A stretch of DNA of 64,000 nucleotides from positions 62,001 to 126,000 of the forward strand of contig NZ_JAHQCX010000004.1 in assembly GCF_019042245.1 (NCBI RefSeq), written 5' to 3'. The position numbers and the translations under genes were made by a program. This document shows, piece by piece, positions 1 to 8,361 of the stretch (position 1 is its first letter; the number at the start of each line of letters is the position of its first letter). The DNA is from Diplocloster modestus (lineage in GTDB: Bacteria > Bacillota > Clostridia > Lachnospirales > Lachnospiraceae). The notes under the pieces were generated by a model, which was not told the origin of the DNA, ran no database searches, and saw only the letters and a list, made by a program, of their open reading frames with translations.

Positions 1-366
1 CGCCTTCAGCGAACGGATCTGTTTTACGATCTCCTGTCCTCCATATATCGGAAGGATTTTAATTCCATGCAGATATCTGGAAAGATTCCGGATCTCGTCT
101 GCTACCTGAATAGCCAGCTCCCTGGTGGGGCATAGTACCAGAGCCTGAAGCTTTTTATTTTTTGGATCTACTTTCTCCAATATGGGGATACCGAAAGCCG
201 CCGTTTTTCCGGTCCCCGTCTGCGCCTGACCGATCAGGTCTTTCCCCTGCATCGCTGCTGGTATCGCTTTCGCCTGTATCGGAGAAGCCTCCTCAAATCC
301 CATTGTTACTGTTGCCTTTACGATCTGCTCGGACAGTCCGAGCTCATCAAATCTGATTGTTTCCAT
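1..366 (-). CDS. DEAD-box ATP-dependent RNA helicase, N-terminal part (runs off the window)
   Basis: The first 122 residues of an RNA helicase that unwinds short RNA duplexes with ATP; bacterial members act in ribosome assembly and mRNA turnover. Visible are the aromatic plus Q-motif (GFEEASPIQ, residues 23-31), the Walker A motif AQTGTGKT (48-55) and motif Ia PTRELA (80-85). The DEAD box itself lies beyond the left edge. The ATG at 366 follows AGAAAGG at good spacing. CshA/DeaD-type is likely, but the subtype cannot be fixed without the C-terminal extension. Confidence 0.93.
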   Translation of the reverse strand, partial: METIRFDELGLSEQIVKATVTMGFEEASPIQAKAIPAAMQGKDLIGQAQTGTGKTAAFGIPILEKVDPKNKKLQALVLCPTRELAIQVADEIRNLSRYLHGIKILPIYGGQEIVKQIRSLKA

Positions 367-455
367 AGAATTCCTTTCTGTCTTCCTTTACTTTTCCCCG
401 CTGTCTATCCCTTTATGCTGTCAGTTACCACATTCTTATATTTAACACAAATTCG

Positions 456-485
456 AGTATATCATACCTATTGTTTTTATGGCAA
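456..485 (-). promoter_or_regulatory. Likely promoter of the DEAD-box helicase gene
   Basis: On the minus strand there is TTGCCA (480-485), an 18-bp spacer and TATACT (456-461). This leaves a 5' untranslated leader of about 85 nt before the ATG at 366. It lies just downstream of the terminator at 491-532, so the helicase gene starts its own transcript. Confidence 0.55.
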
Positions 486-490
486 GAAAA

Positions 491-532
491 AAACTGTTGT
501 AAAACAGGAACCGCCTACTTTTACAACAGTTT
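491..532 (-). terminator. Intrinsic terminator of the amino-acid ABC operon
   Basis: A perfect 14-bp stem (491-504 with 519-532) and a 14-nt loop. Read on the minus strand it is followed by a run of seven T. It closes the operon at 636-3041, after the dispersed repeat. Confidence 0.85.
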
Positions 533-547
533 CTTTTAAATTTTATA

Positions 548-638
548 GCTATGAGCACTTAGCGGCTGTTTTTTAGCCGCTTACATGCGATGCATGAAAA
601 ATAGTCAGCGAGGCTTTTTCGAGCGCTGCTATTTTTTA
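548..638 (-). repeat. Dispersed intergenic repeat, copy 1 (double hairpin)
   Basis: About 90 bp that recurs twice at 52381-52540. It holds a hairpin AGCGGCT/AGCCGCT (near 559-580) and a second, longer A/T-flanked stem (AAAAATAG plus CAGCG, with one bulged T, against CGCTG plus CTATTTTT). The long stem abuts the stop codon of the ATPase gene at 636-638 and has the shape of a bidirectional terminator. The copies differ in the stems, partly by base changes that keep pairing. Confidence 0.8.
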
Positions 639-1358
639 CAGAACTTTCGACAGGAAATCCCTCAATCTGGGGTTTTTCGGGTTAGCAAAGAACTCTCCCG
701 GTTCATTTTCTTCCTGTACGATTCCCTCATCGATGAAGAGAACCCGGTTTGCGACCTCTCTGGCAAACCCCATCTCATGGGTCACCACCACCATGGTCAT
801 CCCGTCATGCGCCAGCTCTTTCATCAGCTCCAGCACTTCCCCCACCATCTCAGGGTCCAGCGCTGAAGTAGGCTCATCAAAAAGCATGACATCCGGGTTC
901 ATGGCCAATGCCCGGATAATCGCGATCCGCTGCTGCTGCCCGCCGGACAGCTGTCTGGGATAAGCGTCGGCTTTTTCCTCCAGGCCGATTCTCTTTAAGA
1001 GTTCCATGGCCCGGTCATCCGCTTCTTTTTCACTGATGCCCGTCAGTTTCCTGGGGGCAAGCGTAATGTTCTCTTTCACGGACAGATGGGGAAACAGATT
1101 AAACTGTTGAAATACCATTCCCATCTTCTGTCTCAGTTTATTGATATTGCAGGACGGATCTGTGATATTCGTACCTTCAAACCAGATCTCACCGCCGGTC
1201 GGCTCCTCCAGACGGTTAAGGCACCGCAGAAATGTGGACTTGCCGGACCCGGACGGGCCGATTACCACCACTTTTTCCCCTTTATCGATATGCTGGTCAA
1301 TACCGGCCAGGACCAAATGATCGCCAAAGGCTTTCTGAAGATTTTTAGTTTCGATCAC
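636..1358 (-). CDS. Polar amino-acid ABC transporter, ATP-binding subunit (GlnQ/HisP type)
   Basis: A 240-residue cytoplasmic ATPase that powers uptake of a polar amino acid with the permease and binding protein encoded just upstream. It has Walker [10 protein letters not shown] (34-42), the signature LSGGQQQR, Walker B VMLFDEP followed by TSALDPE, and the switch His in VVVTHEMGF. Length and motifs match the polar-amino-acid subfamily. It overlaps the permease gene by 14 bp, so the two are probably translationally coupled. The substrate (glutamine, arginine, cystine or another) cannot be told from the ATPase. Confidence 0.95.
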   Translation of the reverse strand: MIETKNLQKAFGDHLVLAGIDQHIDKGEKVVVIGPSGSGKSTFLRCLNRLEEPTGGEIWFEGTNITDPSCNINKLRQKMGMVFQQFNLFPHLSVKENITLAPRKLTGISEKEADDRAMELLKRIGLEEKADAYPRQLSGGQQQRIAIIRALAMNPDVMLFDEPTSALDPEMVGEVLELMKELAHDGMTMVVVTHEMGFAREVANRVLFIDEGIVQEENEPGEFFANPKNPRLRDFLSKVL

Positions 1359-2049
1359 CTCTTGACATCCTCCTTTCCAGTAAGCTCAACAATTTCGTCA
1401 ATATCATTACAATTACCAGGTAGCAAAGCGCTGCCACGACTAACGGCGGGACTATGTCCCAGGTACGGCTGCCGATGTACTGGGCCATTTTGGTCAGATC
1501 CGAAACCGCGATCACACTGGCCACGGAACTTTCCTTGACCAACACAATGAATTCATTTCCCAGGGCCGGAAGCGCATTGCGAAATGCCTGCGGCAGGATG
1601 ATATAGCGCATAGTCTGAAGATCATTAAAGCCAAGAGAGCGGCCGGCCTCCGTCTGTCCTTTATCGATGGATTCGATCCCGCCGCGGATAATCTCCGCCA
1701 CATAGGCTCCTGAATTAATTCCGAAACAGATTCCGGCACACAGAAGCGGATTCGAATCTCTGGATGTAAATATCATATTGTAAATAATCAGCAGCTGGAC
1801 CATAACAGGTGTACCGCGGATCACCGTCACGTAAATACCGCAGATTTTGCCAAGCCAGTGAAGCCCCTTGATCTTAGAGGAAATCACCCGCACCACAGCT
1901 ACCAGCACACCGATTATGATACCGATGGCGATGGCCATCAGGGATATCAGCAGAGTATTCTTAATTCCCTCCGCATAGGCCAGGTAGCCCTGATTCATGA
2001 ATACCGCATTATAAAATGGCTCTATCAAACCCCATAGAAAATCCTTCAT
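1345..2049 (-). CDS. Polar amino-acid ABC transporter, permease subunit (HisM/GlnP type)
   Basis: A 234-residue inner-membrane protein with several hydrophobic segments and the EAA-type loop ([25 protein letters not shown]) that docks the ATPase. It forms the channel of the importer. I place the start at the ATG at 2049; a TTG three codons earlier sits only about 2 nt after AAAGGG, too close for initiation. It is separated from the binding-protein gene by a small hairpin at 2120-2143 that probably lowers its expression relative to the binding protein. Confidence 0.93.
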   Translation of the reverse strand: MKDFLWGLIEPFYNAVFMNQGYLAYAEGIKNTLLISLMAIAIGIIIGVLVAVVRVISSKIKGLHWLGKICGIYVTVIRGTPVMVQLLIIYNMIFTSRDSNPLLCAGICFGINSGAYVAEIIRGGIESIDKGQTEAGRSLGFNDLQTMRYIILPQAFRNALPALGNEFIVLVKESSVASVIAVSDLTKMAQYIGSRTWDIVPPLVVAALCYLVIVMILTKLLSLLERRMSRGDRN

Positions 2050-2119
2050 ATGTTCCAAAACCCTTTCTGTCTATCGTGCTCTTTTCTTACCTTCAGCAGC
2101 GCATTTCTTCTGGATAATA

Positions 2120-2143
2120 AAGGCAGACGAAAACGTCTGCCTT
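2120..2143 (-). terminator. Intra-operon attenuating hairpin between binding protein and permease
   Basis: A perfect 10-bp stem AAGGCAGACG/CGTCTGCCTT with a 4-nt loop. The following minus-strand sequence is only moderately T-rich (TTTATTAT), so partial termination or 3'-end stabilisation of the binding-protein mRNA is more likely than a full stop. Confidence 0.7.
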
Positions 2144-2159
2144 ACGAATCCGGTAAATC

Positions 2160-3041
2160 TTATTTTGCGGTGGTATGTTTTGCGAAGAATTCGTCAATGG
2201 TTCCGTCTGCGATTAATTTTTCAATAATCGGATTGATCTTATCCAGTAATTCCTGATTCCCTTTCTTAACAGCGATCGCGTAGCTGTCTACAAACAAGGG
2301 ATCTCCTTCCAGAATCTTCAGAGCGCCGCCAGATCCTGCCACCAGCTCTTCCGCCGGATACTGGTCCATAACGATGCAGTCGATCTTGTCATTTTTCAGG
2401 TCTTCCGCTGCCTGGGCGAACTTCGTATAACGGACGATCTTCTCGGGCTTGCAGTTCTCTTCATTGGACACATACAGATCCGCAATATTTCCCTGCTGAA
2501 CACCAACGATCTTATCATTCAGTTCATCAAAGGTAGGGGTGCTGACACGTCCCTGGGACGCATTCACTACAACCACTTCCGTAGAATCCACGTATTTGCT
2601 GGAGAAATCCATCACCTTCTGGCGAGCCTCATCCACCGATACACCCGCAGCTACCATGTCCACCTTACCCTGCTGAACAGCCAGCAGCGCGCCGTCAAAG
2701 TCCATGTTCTGAATTTCCAGGGTCATTCCCAAGGCATCGGCAATCGCCTGGCAGATATCCATATCAACACCTACCACCTTATCCCCGTCCAGATATTCAT
2801 AAGGAGCAAAACCCGCTTCGGTACCTACAATGAGTGTTCCGCCTTCGCCCGCTGCCGCGTTGTCCGCAGGTGCCGCGGTATCCGCAGGAGCTGCCGTATC
2901 TGCAGGAGCTTCACTGGCTTCCGGAGCCTGAGTCGCTTCCGGAGTCGCCGCAGGAGCTGCCGGTTCCTCTTCTTTACTGCCGCAGGCGGTCATAGACACA
3001 ACCATAGCCGCGGATAACATTACTGCCAATAATTTTTTCAT
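2160..3041 (-). CDS. Polar amino-acid ABC transporter, substrate-binding lipoprotein
   Basis: A 293-residue extracellular solute-binding protein family 3 member. The N-terminus is a lipoprotein signal (MKKLLAVMLSAAMVVSMTAC, lipid-anchor Cys at residue 20), then an Ala/Pro/Glu/Thr low-complexity tether with ADTAAP repeats to about residue 70. The binding domain follows (GTEAGFAPYEYLDGDKVVGVD). The start is the ATG after GAGGAGG; an in-frame upstream ATG has no such site. It is the first gene of the operon and its likely most expressed member. The ligand is unassigned. Confidence 0.95.
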   Translation of the reverse strand: MKKLLAVMLSAAMVVSMTACGSKEEEPAAPAATPEATQAPEASEAPADTAAPADTAAPADNAAAGEGGTLIVGTEAGFAPYEYLDGDKVVGVDMDICQAIADALGMTLEIQNMDFDGALLAVQQGKVDMVAAGVSVDEARQKVMDFSSKYVDSTEVVVVNASQGRVSTPTFDELNDKIVGVQQGNIADLYVSNEENCKPEKIVRYTKFAQAAEDLKNDKIDCIVMDQYPAEELVAGSGGALKILEGDPLFVDSYAIAVKKGNQELLDKINPIIEKLIADGTIDEFFAKHTTAK

Positions 3042-3072
3042 TTCATTTCCTCCTCTTAATTCATAACCATTC

Positions 3073-3090
3073 ATAAATATGCATATTTAT
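3073..3090. promoter_or_regulatory. 18-bp perfect palindrome, candidate operator of the ABC importer
   Basis: ATAAATATGCATATTTAT is its own reverse complement. It lies about 15 bp downstream of the -10 element, where a repressor would block transcription. The A/T-rich form is loosely reminiscent of ArgR boxes, but it does not match their consensus well. The regulator is unknown. Confidence 0.5.
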
Positions 3091-3104
3091 ACGCACACAA
3101 CTGT

Positions 3105-3133
3105 ATTTTAACTGCTTTCCCGCTAAAATACAA
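3105..3133 (-). promoter_or_regulatory. Promoter of the amino-acid ABC operon
   Basis: Minus strand: TTGTAT (3128-3133), 17-bp spacer, TAAAAT (3105-3110). The start site would fall near 3098, just upstream of the palindrome at 3073-3090. Confidence 0.65.
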
Positions 3134-3227
3134 GCATTTTCGCAGGAATCTTTCCGGAATCTTTCCGAATCTTCTAACTTTTGTTACCGCTCCTGGTAAA
3201 TTGGGGTGGGGCGTTTGGCTTAGGGCC

Positions 3228-3280
3228 GGGATGAGAGGGAAGGGCCGGGGGAATCGGAACCGGCCCTTCCCTCTCATCCC
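3228..3280. repeat. Perfect 21-bp-arm intergenic hairpin (H1)
   Basis: Arms 3228-3248 and 3260-3280 pair perfectly with an 11-nt loop. It is GC-rich with no T tract on either side, so it is not a standard terminator. It lies upstream of the ABC-operon promoter and is the smallest member of the hairpin set in this window. Confidence 0.75.
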
Positions 3281-3457
3281 TACTCTACCAAAGGCTTGTC
3301 CATATTCCATAAAGCTGGACGTTCATGCACTATAGAGACTGATACTATAAAACCCGCTGTACTGGAGAATTATTAATTTTTCAGTATGAAACTTATGTAA
3401 CAATAACTGTACATTCAAAAGGAACGCGGACTTAACTGCTTAAAATTCACCAAAGCA

Positions 3458-3786
3458 GGGAAGAACCCTGGGGGGCGGGACGCGTACCCCTGTTTGGGGA
3501 GGCGGGGCGGGCACCTGTCCTTTGACGGGCATAGGGCGGCTGTGCAGCTGCTTAGTGCCATCCCGCCGGCAGACTAAGGATGCACGGCGGACCTCACGTC
3601 CGACGGGCAAGGGCCACTGAACCGGAAACGCATCATGCGTTTCTGGCGAATTGGCCCGGTTCCTGAGTCTGCCGGCGGGATGGCACTTAGCAGCTGCCAG
3701 CAGGCAGCCCTCCGCCCGTCAAAGGACAGGTGCCCGCCCCGCCTCCCCAAACAGGGGTACGCGTCCCGCCCCCCAGGGTTCTTCCC
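3458..3786. repeat. Giant intergenic hairpin H2 with class-B tip
   Basis: Left arm from 3458 and right arm ending at 3786 pair over about 125 bp with few mismatches. The right arm ends 9 bp from the stop of the HAD gene. The tip (3611-3657) has an outer stem GGGCCA/TGGCCC, an internal loop CTGAACCG opposite TGGCGAAT, an 8-bp inner stem and a TCA loop. The same arrangement occurs in H4. Open frames here are by-products of GC-rich sequence. The rest of the 3134-3795 gap holds H1 and no gene. Confidence 0.9.
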
Positions 3787-3795
3787 GGCCCTAAG

Positions 3796-4626
3796 TCAAC
3801 TAACTTCCCTTCCAAGGAACTCTATCACATCAGCCACCGCGCCCTGCATACAGGGGCCCACCAGCAGGTCCGCCTTCTCGCGGACTTCCGGCTCCGCCTC
3901 CTGTACCGCTGTGGACAGGTCCGCTTCCCGGAACATGCTCAGGTCGTTGTAGCTGTCTCCTACGGTGACCAGCCGTTTGACTTTGGCGCCGAGAAGGGTG
4001 CGGAGGTTTCTCAGGCCTGTGCCTTTGTCACAGGCAGCGTCGATCATCTCCAGAAAGTAGGGGGCGGTTATCATGACGTGGATTCCCTGGCTGGTATGGT
4101 GGTCTTCAAAATAGGCCTGGGCTTCCCGCATCCGGTCTCCGGTGACGAGGAACAGGATCTTGGTCCAGTCGGGATACAGGCTTTCCATGGTGCCGTCTAC
4201 GTATTGGCCTAATGACTTGAAACGGTCCAGGCGGTATCTAAGGTCGCCCACAGCGTATTTTCCCTCTTCGATGATTGTGTAGGTATTGTCCGCTACGATC
4301 ATGACACCGATATCGGGGAATTGTTTTCGCATATCTGCCAGGATCTTTTCGGCTTCTTTGGGCAGGTAGATTTCGGATATGACTTTTTTTTGCTGAAAGT
4401 CATAGAGCTGCATTCCGTTGACACAGATTCCAGGGACATTGACCGGCACCTGATTGACGATGTCGTAGGTCATGGCGTAGCCCCGGCCGGTGCATACGGT
4501 GAACATGCCGCCTTCTTTTACAAAATGCTGGATCGCTTCTATATTCCTCCGTGGTATCTCGTTGAAGTTCGCCAGCGTTCCGTCTACATCTGTCGCCAGC
4601 AGTATTCCGTCGAATTTTCCGCTCAT
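3796..4626 (-). CDS. Cof-type HAD hydrolase (sugar or cofactor phosphatase)
   Basis: A 276-residue cytoplasmic phosphatase of the HAD IIB (Cof) group. Motif I is ATDVDGTL near the N-terminus, where the first Asp is the phosphoryl acceptor. The late motif GDSYNDLSMF binds Mg. The cap domain between them sets substrate choice, which cannot be read here. The start is the ATG at 4626 behind GGAGG; an in-frame ATG five codons earlier overlaps that site. It is a single-gene unit with giant hairpin H2 right after its stop. Confidence 0.9.
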   Translation of the reverse strand: MSGKFDGILLATDVDGTLANFNEIPRRNIEAIQHFVKEGGMFTVCTGRGYAMTYDIVNQVPVNVPGICVNGMQLYDFQQKKVISEIYLPKEAEKILADMRKQFPDIGVMIVADNTYTIIEEGKYAVGDLRYRLDRFKSLGQYVDGTMESLYPDWTKILFLVTGDRMREAQAYFEDHHTSQGIHVMITAPYFLEMIDAACDKGTGLRNLRTLLGAKVKRLVTVGDSYNDLSMFREADLSTAVQEAEPEVREKADLLVGPCMQGAVADVIEFLGREVS

Positions 4627-4682
4627 ATTCGTTTCCTCCATCCTGATACTTTTTATGCATTAGGGACACTATGTTTTTACAT

Positions 4683-4754
4683 AAAAATTGCCGGTGAAGT
4701 CAGTGCGGTAAGGTTCAAATGATAAACCTTACGACCTTTTCCACGGCAATTTTT
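4683..4754 (-). terminator. Terminator after cinA
   Basis: Outer stem AAAAATTGCCG/CGGCAATTTTT and an inner stem GTAAGGTT/AACCTTAC. Read on the minus strand it ends in a T-rich tract, just after the cinA stop at 4765. It closes the yicC-to-cinA run. Confidence 0.75.
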
Positions 4755-4764
4755 TGTTTTGTGG

Positions 4765-6012
4765 TTATTTATAATTTGCCAGAATACAGTCTCTTAAGAG
4801 CACCAGGGAATTGACTACTGAATATTCTCTGATTTTCTCACGATTTCCTTTGAATTGGAATTTGCGGACCGTAACTTTATCTTTCATATAACAGGAAATG
4901 TAGACCAGGCCCACTGGCTTGTCCTCGGTACCTCCATCAGGCCCGGCGATACCGGTGATGGCCACGCAGACATCGGATCCGGTGGAAAGCACTCCGCCTT
5001 TGGCCATTTCTTTTGCGCACTGTTCGCTGACTGCGCCGTGGTCTTTTAATGTGCTCTTCTTGACATCCAGTAATTTTTTCTTAGCCCGGTTGGAGTAGGT
5101 GACCAGACCCTGTTTGAACACATCGGATACCCCCGGTACGTTGACCAGACGGGCTGAGAGCATGCCGCCGGTGCAGGACTCTGCTGTCGTCAAAGTCAGG
5201 TTGTTTTTTTTCAGCAGCTTTATAACTGCTTCTTCCAGAGTCACCTGTTCTTCGGTGGTGTAGATATAGTCCTCGAATCTGGATTTTAATTCTTTTACCA
5301 GCGGTTTGGTTAATTTCTTCGCTTCCTCTTCCGTTTCTCCCTTGGCGGTTACCCGAAGATGCACTTCGCCGATCTTGGCGTAAGGCGCCACCGTCGGATT
5401 CGTCTGGGAATCGATCAGATCCACGATTTTCGTTTCCACCATGCTCTCACCCATACCGCAGATCTTTACCATCTGGGAATAGATGACCTCCGGCTGCCGG
5501 TTTCTCAGATACGGGAAGATATCGTGTTCAAACATGGGGATCAGTTCATTGGGAGGACCCGGAAGGAGGATTACCGCTTTATCCCCCTCTTCTATGATGA
5601 TACCCGGCGCCGTGCCGTTGGCATTTTCCACAACGATGGAATCCTTTGGCACCAGCGCCTGTTTCCAGTTATTCTCCGTAATCACTTTGAACTGGCTGTT
5701 TTTGAAAAAAGCCTGAATCCGCTCTTTGCTGTGGGCATCCTCCACCAGTTCCCGGCCCATCACTTTTGCCGTAACTTCCTTGGTCAGATCATCTTTGGTC
5801 GGCCCGAGACCTCCGCTTAATATGACCACATCGGAACGGTCCACCGCTGTTTTCAGCGTTTCCGCCAGGCGTTCTTCGTTATCCCCCACCACTGTTTGAT
5901 AATACAGGGATAAGCCCAGCTGCGCGCATTTTTCAGAAAGATAAGCTGCATTTGTATTTACAATATTTCCCAAAAGCAGTTCTGTACCGACAGAAATCAG
6001 TTCTACTACCAT
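4765..6012 (-). CDS. cinA: CinA-family protein (ADP-ribose pyrophosphatase / NMN deamidase type)
   Basis: 415 residues with two domains. The N-terminal molybdopterin-binding-like domain starts VELISVGTELLLGNIVNTN and has the GGLGPTKDD loop. The C-terminal CinA/PncC domain has TTAESCTGG and CVAITGIAGPDGG. The family clears NAD breakdown products, and in some Firmicutes it is linked to competence. The ATG at 6012 follows the pgsA stop by only 2 nt, showing tight coupling. Length is typical. I cannot tell whether both activities are retained. Confidence 0.93.
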   Translation of the reverse strand: MVVELISVGTELLLGNIVNTNAAYLSEKCAQLGLSLYYQTVVGDNEERLAETLKTAVDRSDVVILSGGLGPTKDDLTKEVTAKVMGRELVEDAHSKERIQAFFKNSQFKVITENNWKQALVPKDSIVVENANGTAPGIIIEEGDKAVILLPGPPNELIPMFEHDIFPYLRNRQPEVIYSQMVKICGMGESMVETKIVDLIDSQTNPTVAPYAKIGEVHLRVTAKGETEEEAKKLTKPLVKELKSRFEDYIYTTEEQVTLEEAVIKLLKKNNLTLTTAESCTGGMLSARLVNVPGVSDVFKQGLVTYSNRAKKKLLDVKKSTLKDHGAVSEQCAKEMAKGGVLSTGSDVCVAITGIAGPDGGTEDKPVGLVYISCYMKDKVTVRKFQFKGNREKIREYSVVNSLVLLRDCILANYK

Positions 6013-6014
6013 GG

Positions 6015-6557
6015 TTATTTACTCCCTTCGCTTATAACGCTTTTGTTCTTTACCAGATAATCAATGAGTGAAATGACCGTAAGGGCCAGGGCCAGATATA
6101 CGAAGAGCGTCTCCAGGATACTGAAAACCCCCCCCAGATCTGCAATCAAAAGGCAGATCATAAGCATCTGAGCCGTCGTTTTGAATTTGCCCCAATAGCT
6201 GGCTGCGATTACTACACCACTGTCCGCCGCTACCAGTCGGAAACCGCTGATGATGAACTCCCGGCTGATGATAATGATGACGATCCAGGCCGCCAGCCGG
6301 TCCATTGCCGTCAGGCAGATCATCGCGGAGCAGACTAACAGTTTGTCAGCCAGTGGATCCATAAATTTCCCGAAATTGGTGACCAGATGATATTTTCTGG
6401 CGATTTTTCCGTCCAGCAGGTCCGTCAGGCTGGCTATGATGAAAAGAGCCAGTGCGATCCACTTGGAAGCCGGGCCTGCCAGATCCACCAGCATGAAAAG
6501 GACAAAAAACGGTATCATACCGACACGTAAAATGGTCAGCTTATTGGGCAGATTCAT
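6015..6557 (-). CDS. pgsA: CDP-diacylglycerol-glycerol-3-phosphate 3-phosphatidyltransferase
   Basis: A 180-residue membrane enzyme that makes phosphatidylglycerophosphate, the precursor of phosphatidylglycerol and cardiolipin. The CDP-alcohol phosphotransferase motif is complete: Asp46, Asp49, Gly50, Ala53, Arg54, Gly63, Asp67 and Asp71. There are about four further hydrophobic segments. It overlaps rimO by 17 bp and is followed by cinA, a gene order common in Firmicutes. Confidence 0.94.
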   Translation of the reverse strand: MNLPNKLTILRVGMIPFFVLFMLVDLAGPASKWIALALFIIASLTDLLDGKIARKYHLVTNFGKFMDPLADKLLVCSAMICLTAMDRLAAWIVIIIISREFIISGFRLVAADSGVVIAASYWGKFKTTAQMLMICLLIADLGGVFSILETLFVYLALALTVISLIDYLVKNKSVISEGSK

Positions 6558-7881
6558 CAGCTATCTCTCCTATCAAATCATATTCTTCGGCACCGGTAAC
6601 TTTCACCTTGACGAAATCTCCGGATATCAATTCCTCATCGGTCTGGATAAACAGATATCCATCCACATTGGGAGCATCCCGGTAAGTTCTGGCCACATAG
6701 GCATTCTCATCGGCTACTTTGCCCTCCACCATGACCAGCAATTCCCTGCCGATCATCTGCTGGGCCATATCAAAAGCGATCTCCTGCTGAAGGCTCATCA
6801 AATCATCCTGGCGCTCCTGCTTTATTTCCTCAGGGACCTGATCGGGCATCCCTTCGGCCGGCGTGTTCTCCTCCGGTGAGTAGGGAAATACCCCGAGGCG
6901 GTCGAATTCCATCTCATCTACGAATTCCATCAGTTCTACATGGTCACTTTGCGTCTCTCCCGGGAACCCGGTGATCAGCGTGGTACGCAGAGCGATATCC
7001 GGTATTCTCTCCCTCAGCCTGCTTACGATATCGGTCAGCTGCTTTTTAGTGGTCCTGCGGCCCATGCGCCTCAGGATATCATCGTTGGCATGCTGGATCG
7101 GCAGATCCAGATAGTGGCAGACTTTCGGTTCCGAACTGATCGCATCGATCAGCTCTTCCGTGATCTCCTCGGGATAACAGTAGAGAATCCGGATCCAGCG
7201 CAGTCCTCTGATTTTACACAGTTTGTGCAGCAGGGTGGGCAGACTCTTCTTCCCATACAGATCCACACCATAGACCGTGGTTTCCTGGGCAACCAGGATC
7301 AGTTCTTTTACTCCCTGCGCCGCCAGATCCTGCGCTTCCAGTATCAGCTCTTCCATTGGGACACTGCGGTAATTGCCGCGCAGCTTCGGTATAATGCAGT
7401 AGGTGCAGTGTTTGTCGCATCCCTCTGCTATTTTCAGATATGCGAAATGCCCGCCGGTCGTGACCAGCCGGCCGTGGGAATGGCCAGGCAGTTTGGATAA
7501 TTCGGGACAGGACAGCAGATGCCCCTGCCCTTCCCGGAGTTCATCCAGCGTCCTGACGATCTCATCACAGGCGGTAGTCCCCAGCACCGCATCCACTTCT
7601 GGAATTTCATCTATGATCTCCTGCTGATAGCGCTGTGCCATACAGCCGGTGACGATCAGGAACTGACAGGGTCCGTCCTTTTTATATTCTGCCATTTGCA
7701 GAATCGTATTCACACTTTCTTCTTTTGCGTCGTGAATAAAGCAACAGGTGTTGATAATAATAACCTCCGCCTGTGTCTCATCATCCGTAAATGTATATCC
7801 GGATGCCGCCAGATCCCCAAGCATCGCCTCAGAATCCACCAGATTTTTGTCGCAGCCCAGAGATACGAATAAAATTTTCAT
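6541..7881 (-). CDS. rimO: Ribosomal protein S12 methylthiotransferase
   Basis: A 446-residue radical-SAM enzyme that adds a methylthio group to an Asp of ribosomal protein S12. The N-terminal UPF0004 domain (FVSLGCDKNLVDSE) has its cluster Cys residues. The radical-SAM motif is CDKHCTYCIIP, and a TRAM-like C-terminal domain ends the protein. The SLGCDKNLVDSE opening and the absence of MiaB features favour RimO over MiaB. It is transcribed with pgsA and cinA. Confidence 0.94.
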   Translation of the reverse strand: MKILFVSLGCDKNLVDSEAMLGDLAASGYTFTDDETQAEVIIINTCCFIHDAKEESVNTILQMAEYKKDGPCQFLIVTGCMAQRYQQEIIDEIPEVDAVLGTTACDEIVRTLDELREGQGHLLSCPELSKLPGHSHGRLVTTGGHFAYLKIAEGCDKHCTYCIIPKLRGNYRSVPMEELILEAQDLAAQGVKELILVAQETTVYGVDLYGKKSLPTLLHKLCKIRGLRWIRILYCYPEEITEELIDAISSEPKVCHYLDLPIQHANDDILRRMGRRTTKKQLTDIVSRLRERIPDIALRTTLITGFPGETQSDHVELMEFVDEMEFDRLGVFPYSPEENTPAEGMPDQVPEEIKQERQDDLMSLQQEIAFDMAQQMIGRELLVMVEGKVADENAYVARTYRDAPNVDGYLFIQTDEELISGDFVKVKVTGAEEYDLIGEIADESAQ

Positions 7882-7947
7882 AACCTATCCTCTTTCAATA
7901 ATAAATATGACTCGTCTATGCTCATTGCCTATGCGGACCACAAGAAA

Positions 7948-8008
7948 GACGAAGGTCCTGTCCGCAGGGACCGTAAGCTGCTGCCACGTCCTTTCCAAAA
8001 CCTTCGTC
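7948..8008 (-). terminator. Possible terminator after rpoZ
   Basis: An 8-bp stem GACGAAGG/CCTTCGTC encloses a weaker inner stem; on the minus strand it is followed by TTTCTTGT. It lies between rpoZ and rimO. A perfect 12-bp palindrome CACCTGCAGGTG (8058-8069) touches the rpoZ stop codon. Confidence 0.4.
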
Positions 8009-8069
8009 CGGTATCCTATTTCATTTTCACTGCTATTTTCCCGCTATGGCTGCTGGGCACCTGCAGGTG

Positions 8070-8318
8070 TTATTCGTCTTCCTTAGACTCTTCTTCCCCG
8101 ACGATCTTAATCTTGGAGTGATACAGTTCATCAATGGCGATGGACAGAGGCTTTCTGCCGTCGTCCCTGACTAACGGTTCCTCGCCTCCGATCAGCTGTC
8201 TGGCTCTCTTAGCCGTGGCGAGTACGATGGAATATCTGCTGTTTACGACAGGCGTTTCGCCGACCTCCACGTCTTTGTTTACCACTTTCATTAAATCTGT
8301 GTAAGATGGATGTAACAT
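8070..8318 (-). CDS. rpoZ: RNA polymerase omega subunit
   Basis: 82 residues. Omega helps assemble and stabilise the RNA polymerase core and is part of a ppGpp site in some bacteria. The family pattern is clear: Ser/Thr-rich start, NSRYSIVLATAKRARQLI, and PLSIAIDELYHSKIKI near the end. It has an acidic tail. It follows gmk, as in most Firmicutes. Confidence 0.95.
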   Translation of the reverse strand: MLHPSYTDLMKVVNKDVEVGETPVVNSRYSIVLATAKRARQLIGGEEPLVRDDGRKPLSIAIDELYHSKIKIVGEEESKEDE

Positions 8319-8361
8319 AATTAAAATCTCCTTTCAATCTGTTTCCTGTTCAGAGTGTTTT

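Noticed and set aside
3458..3786. Hairpin arms as terminal repeats of an insertion sequence or transposon
   Set aside because: The space between arms is only a short tip, no transposase exists, and no target-site duplication was seen.
3635..4212. Long plus-strand open frames across H2 and the HAD gene
   Set aside because: They run over a hairpin and antisense to a clear HAD gene; no family match and no ribosome-binding site.
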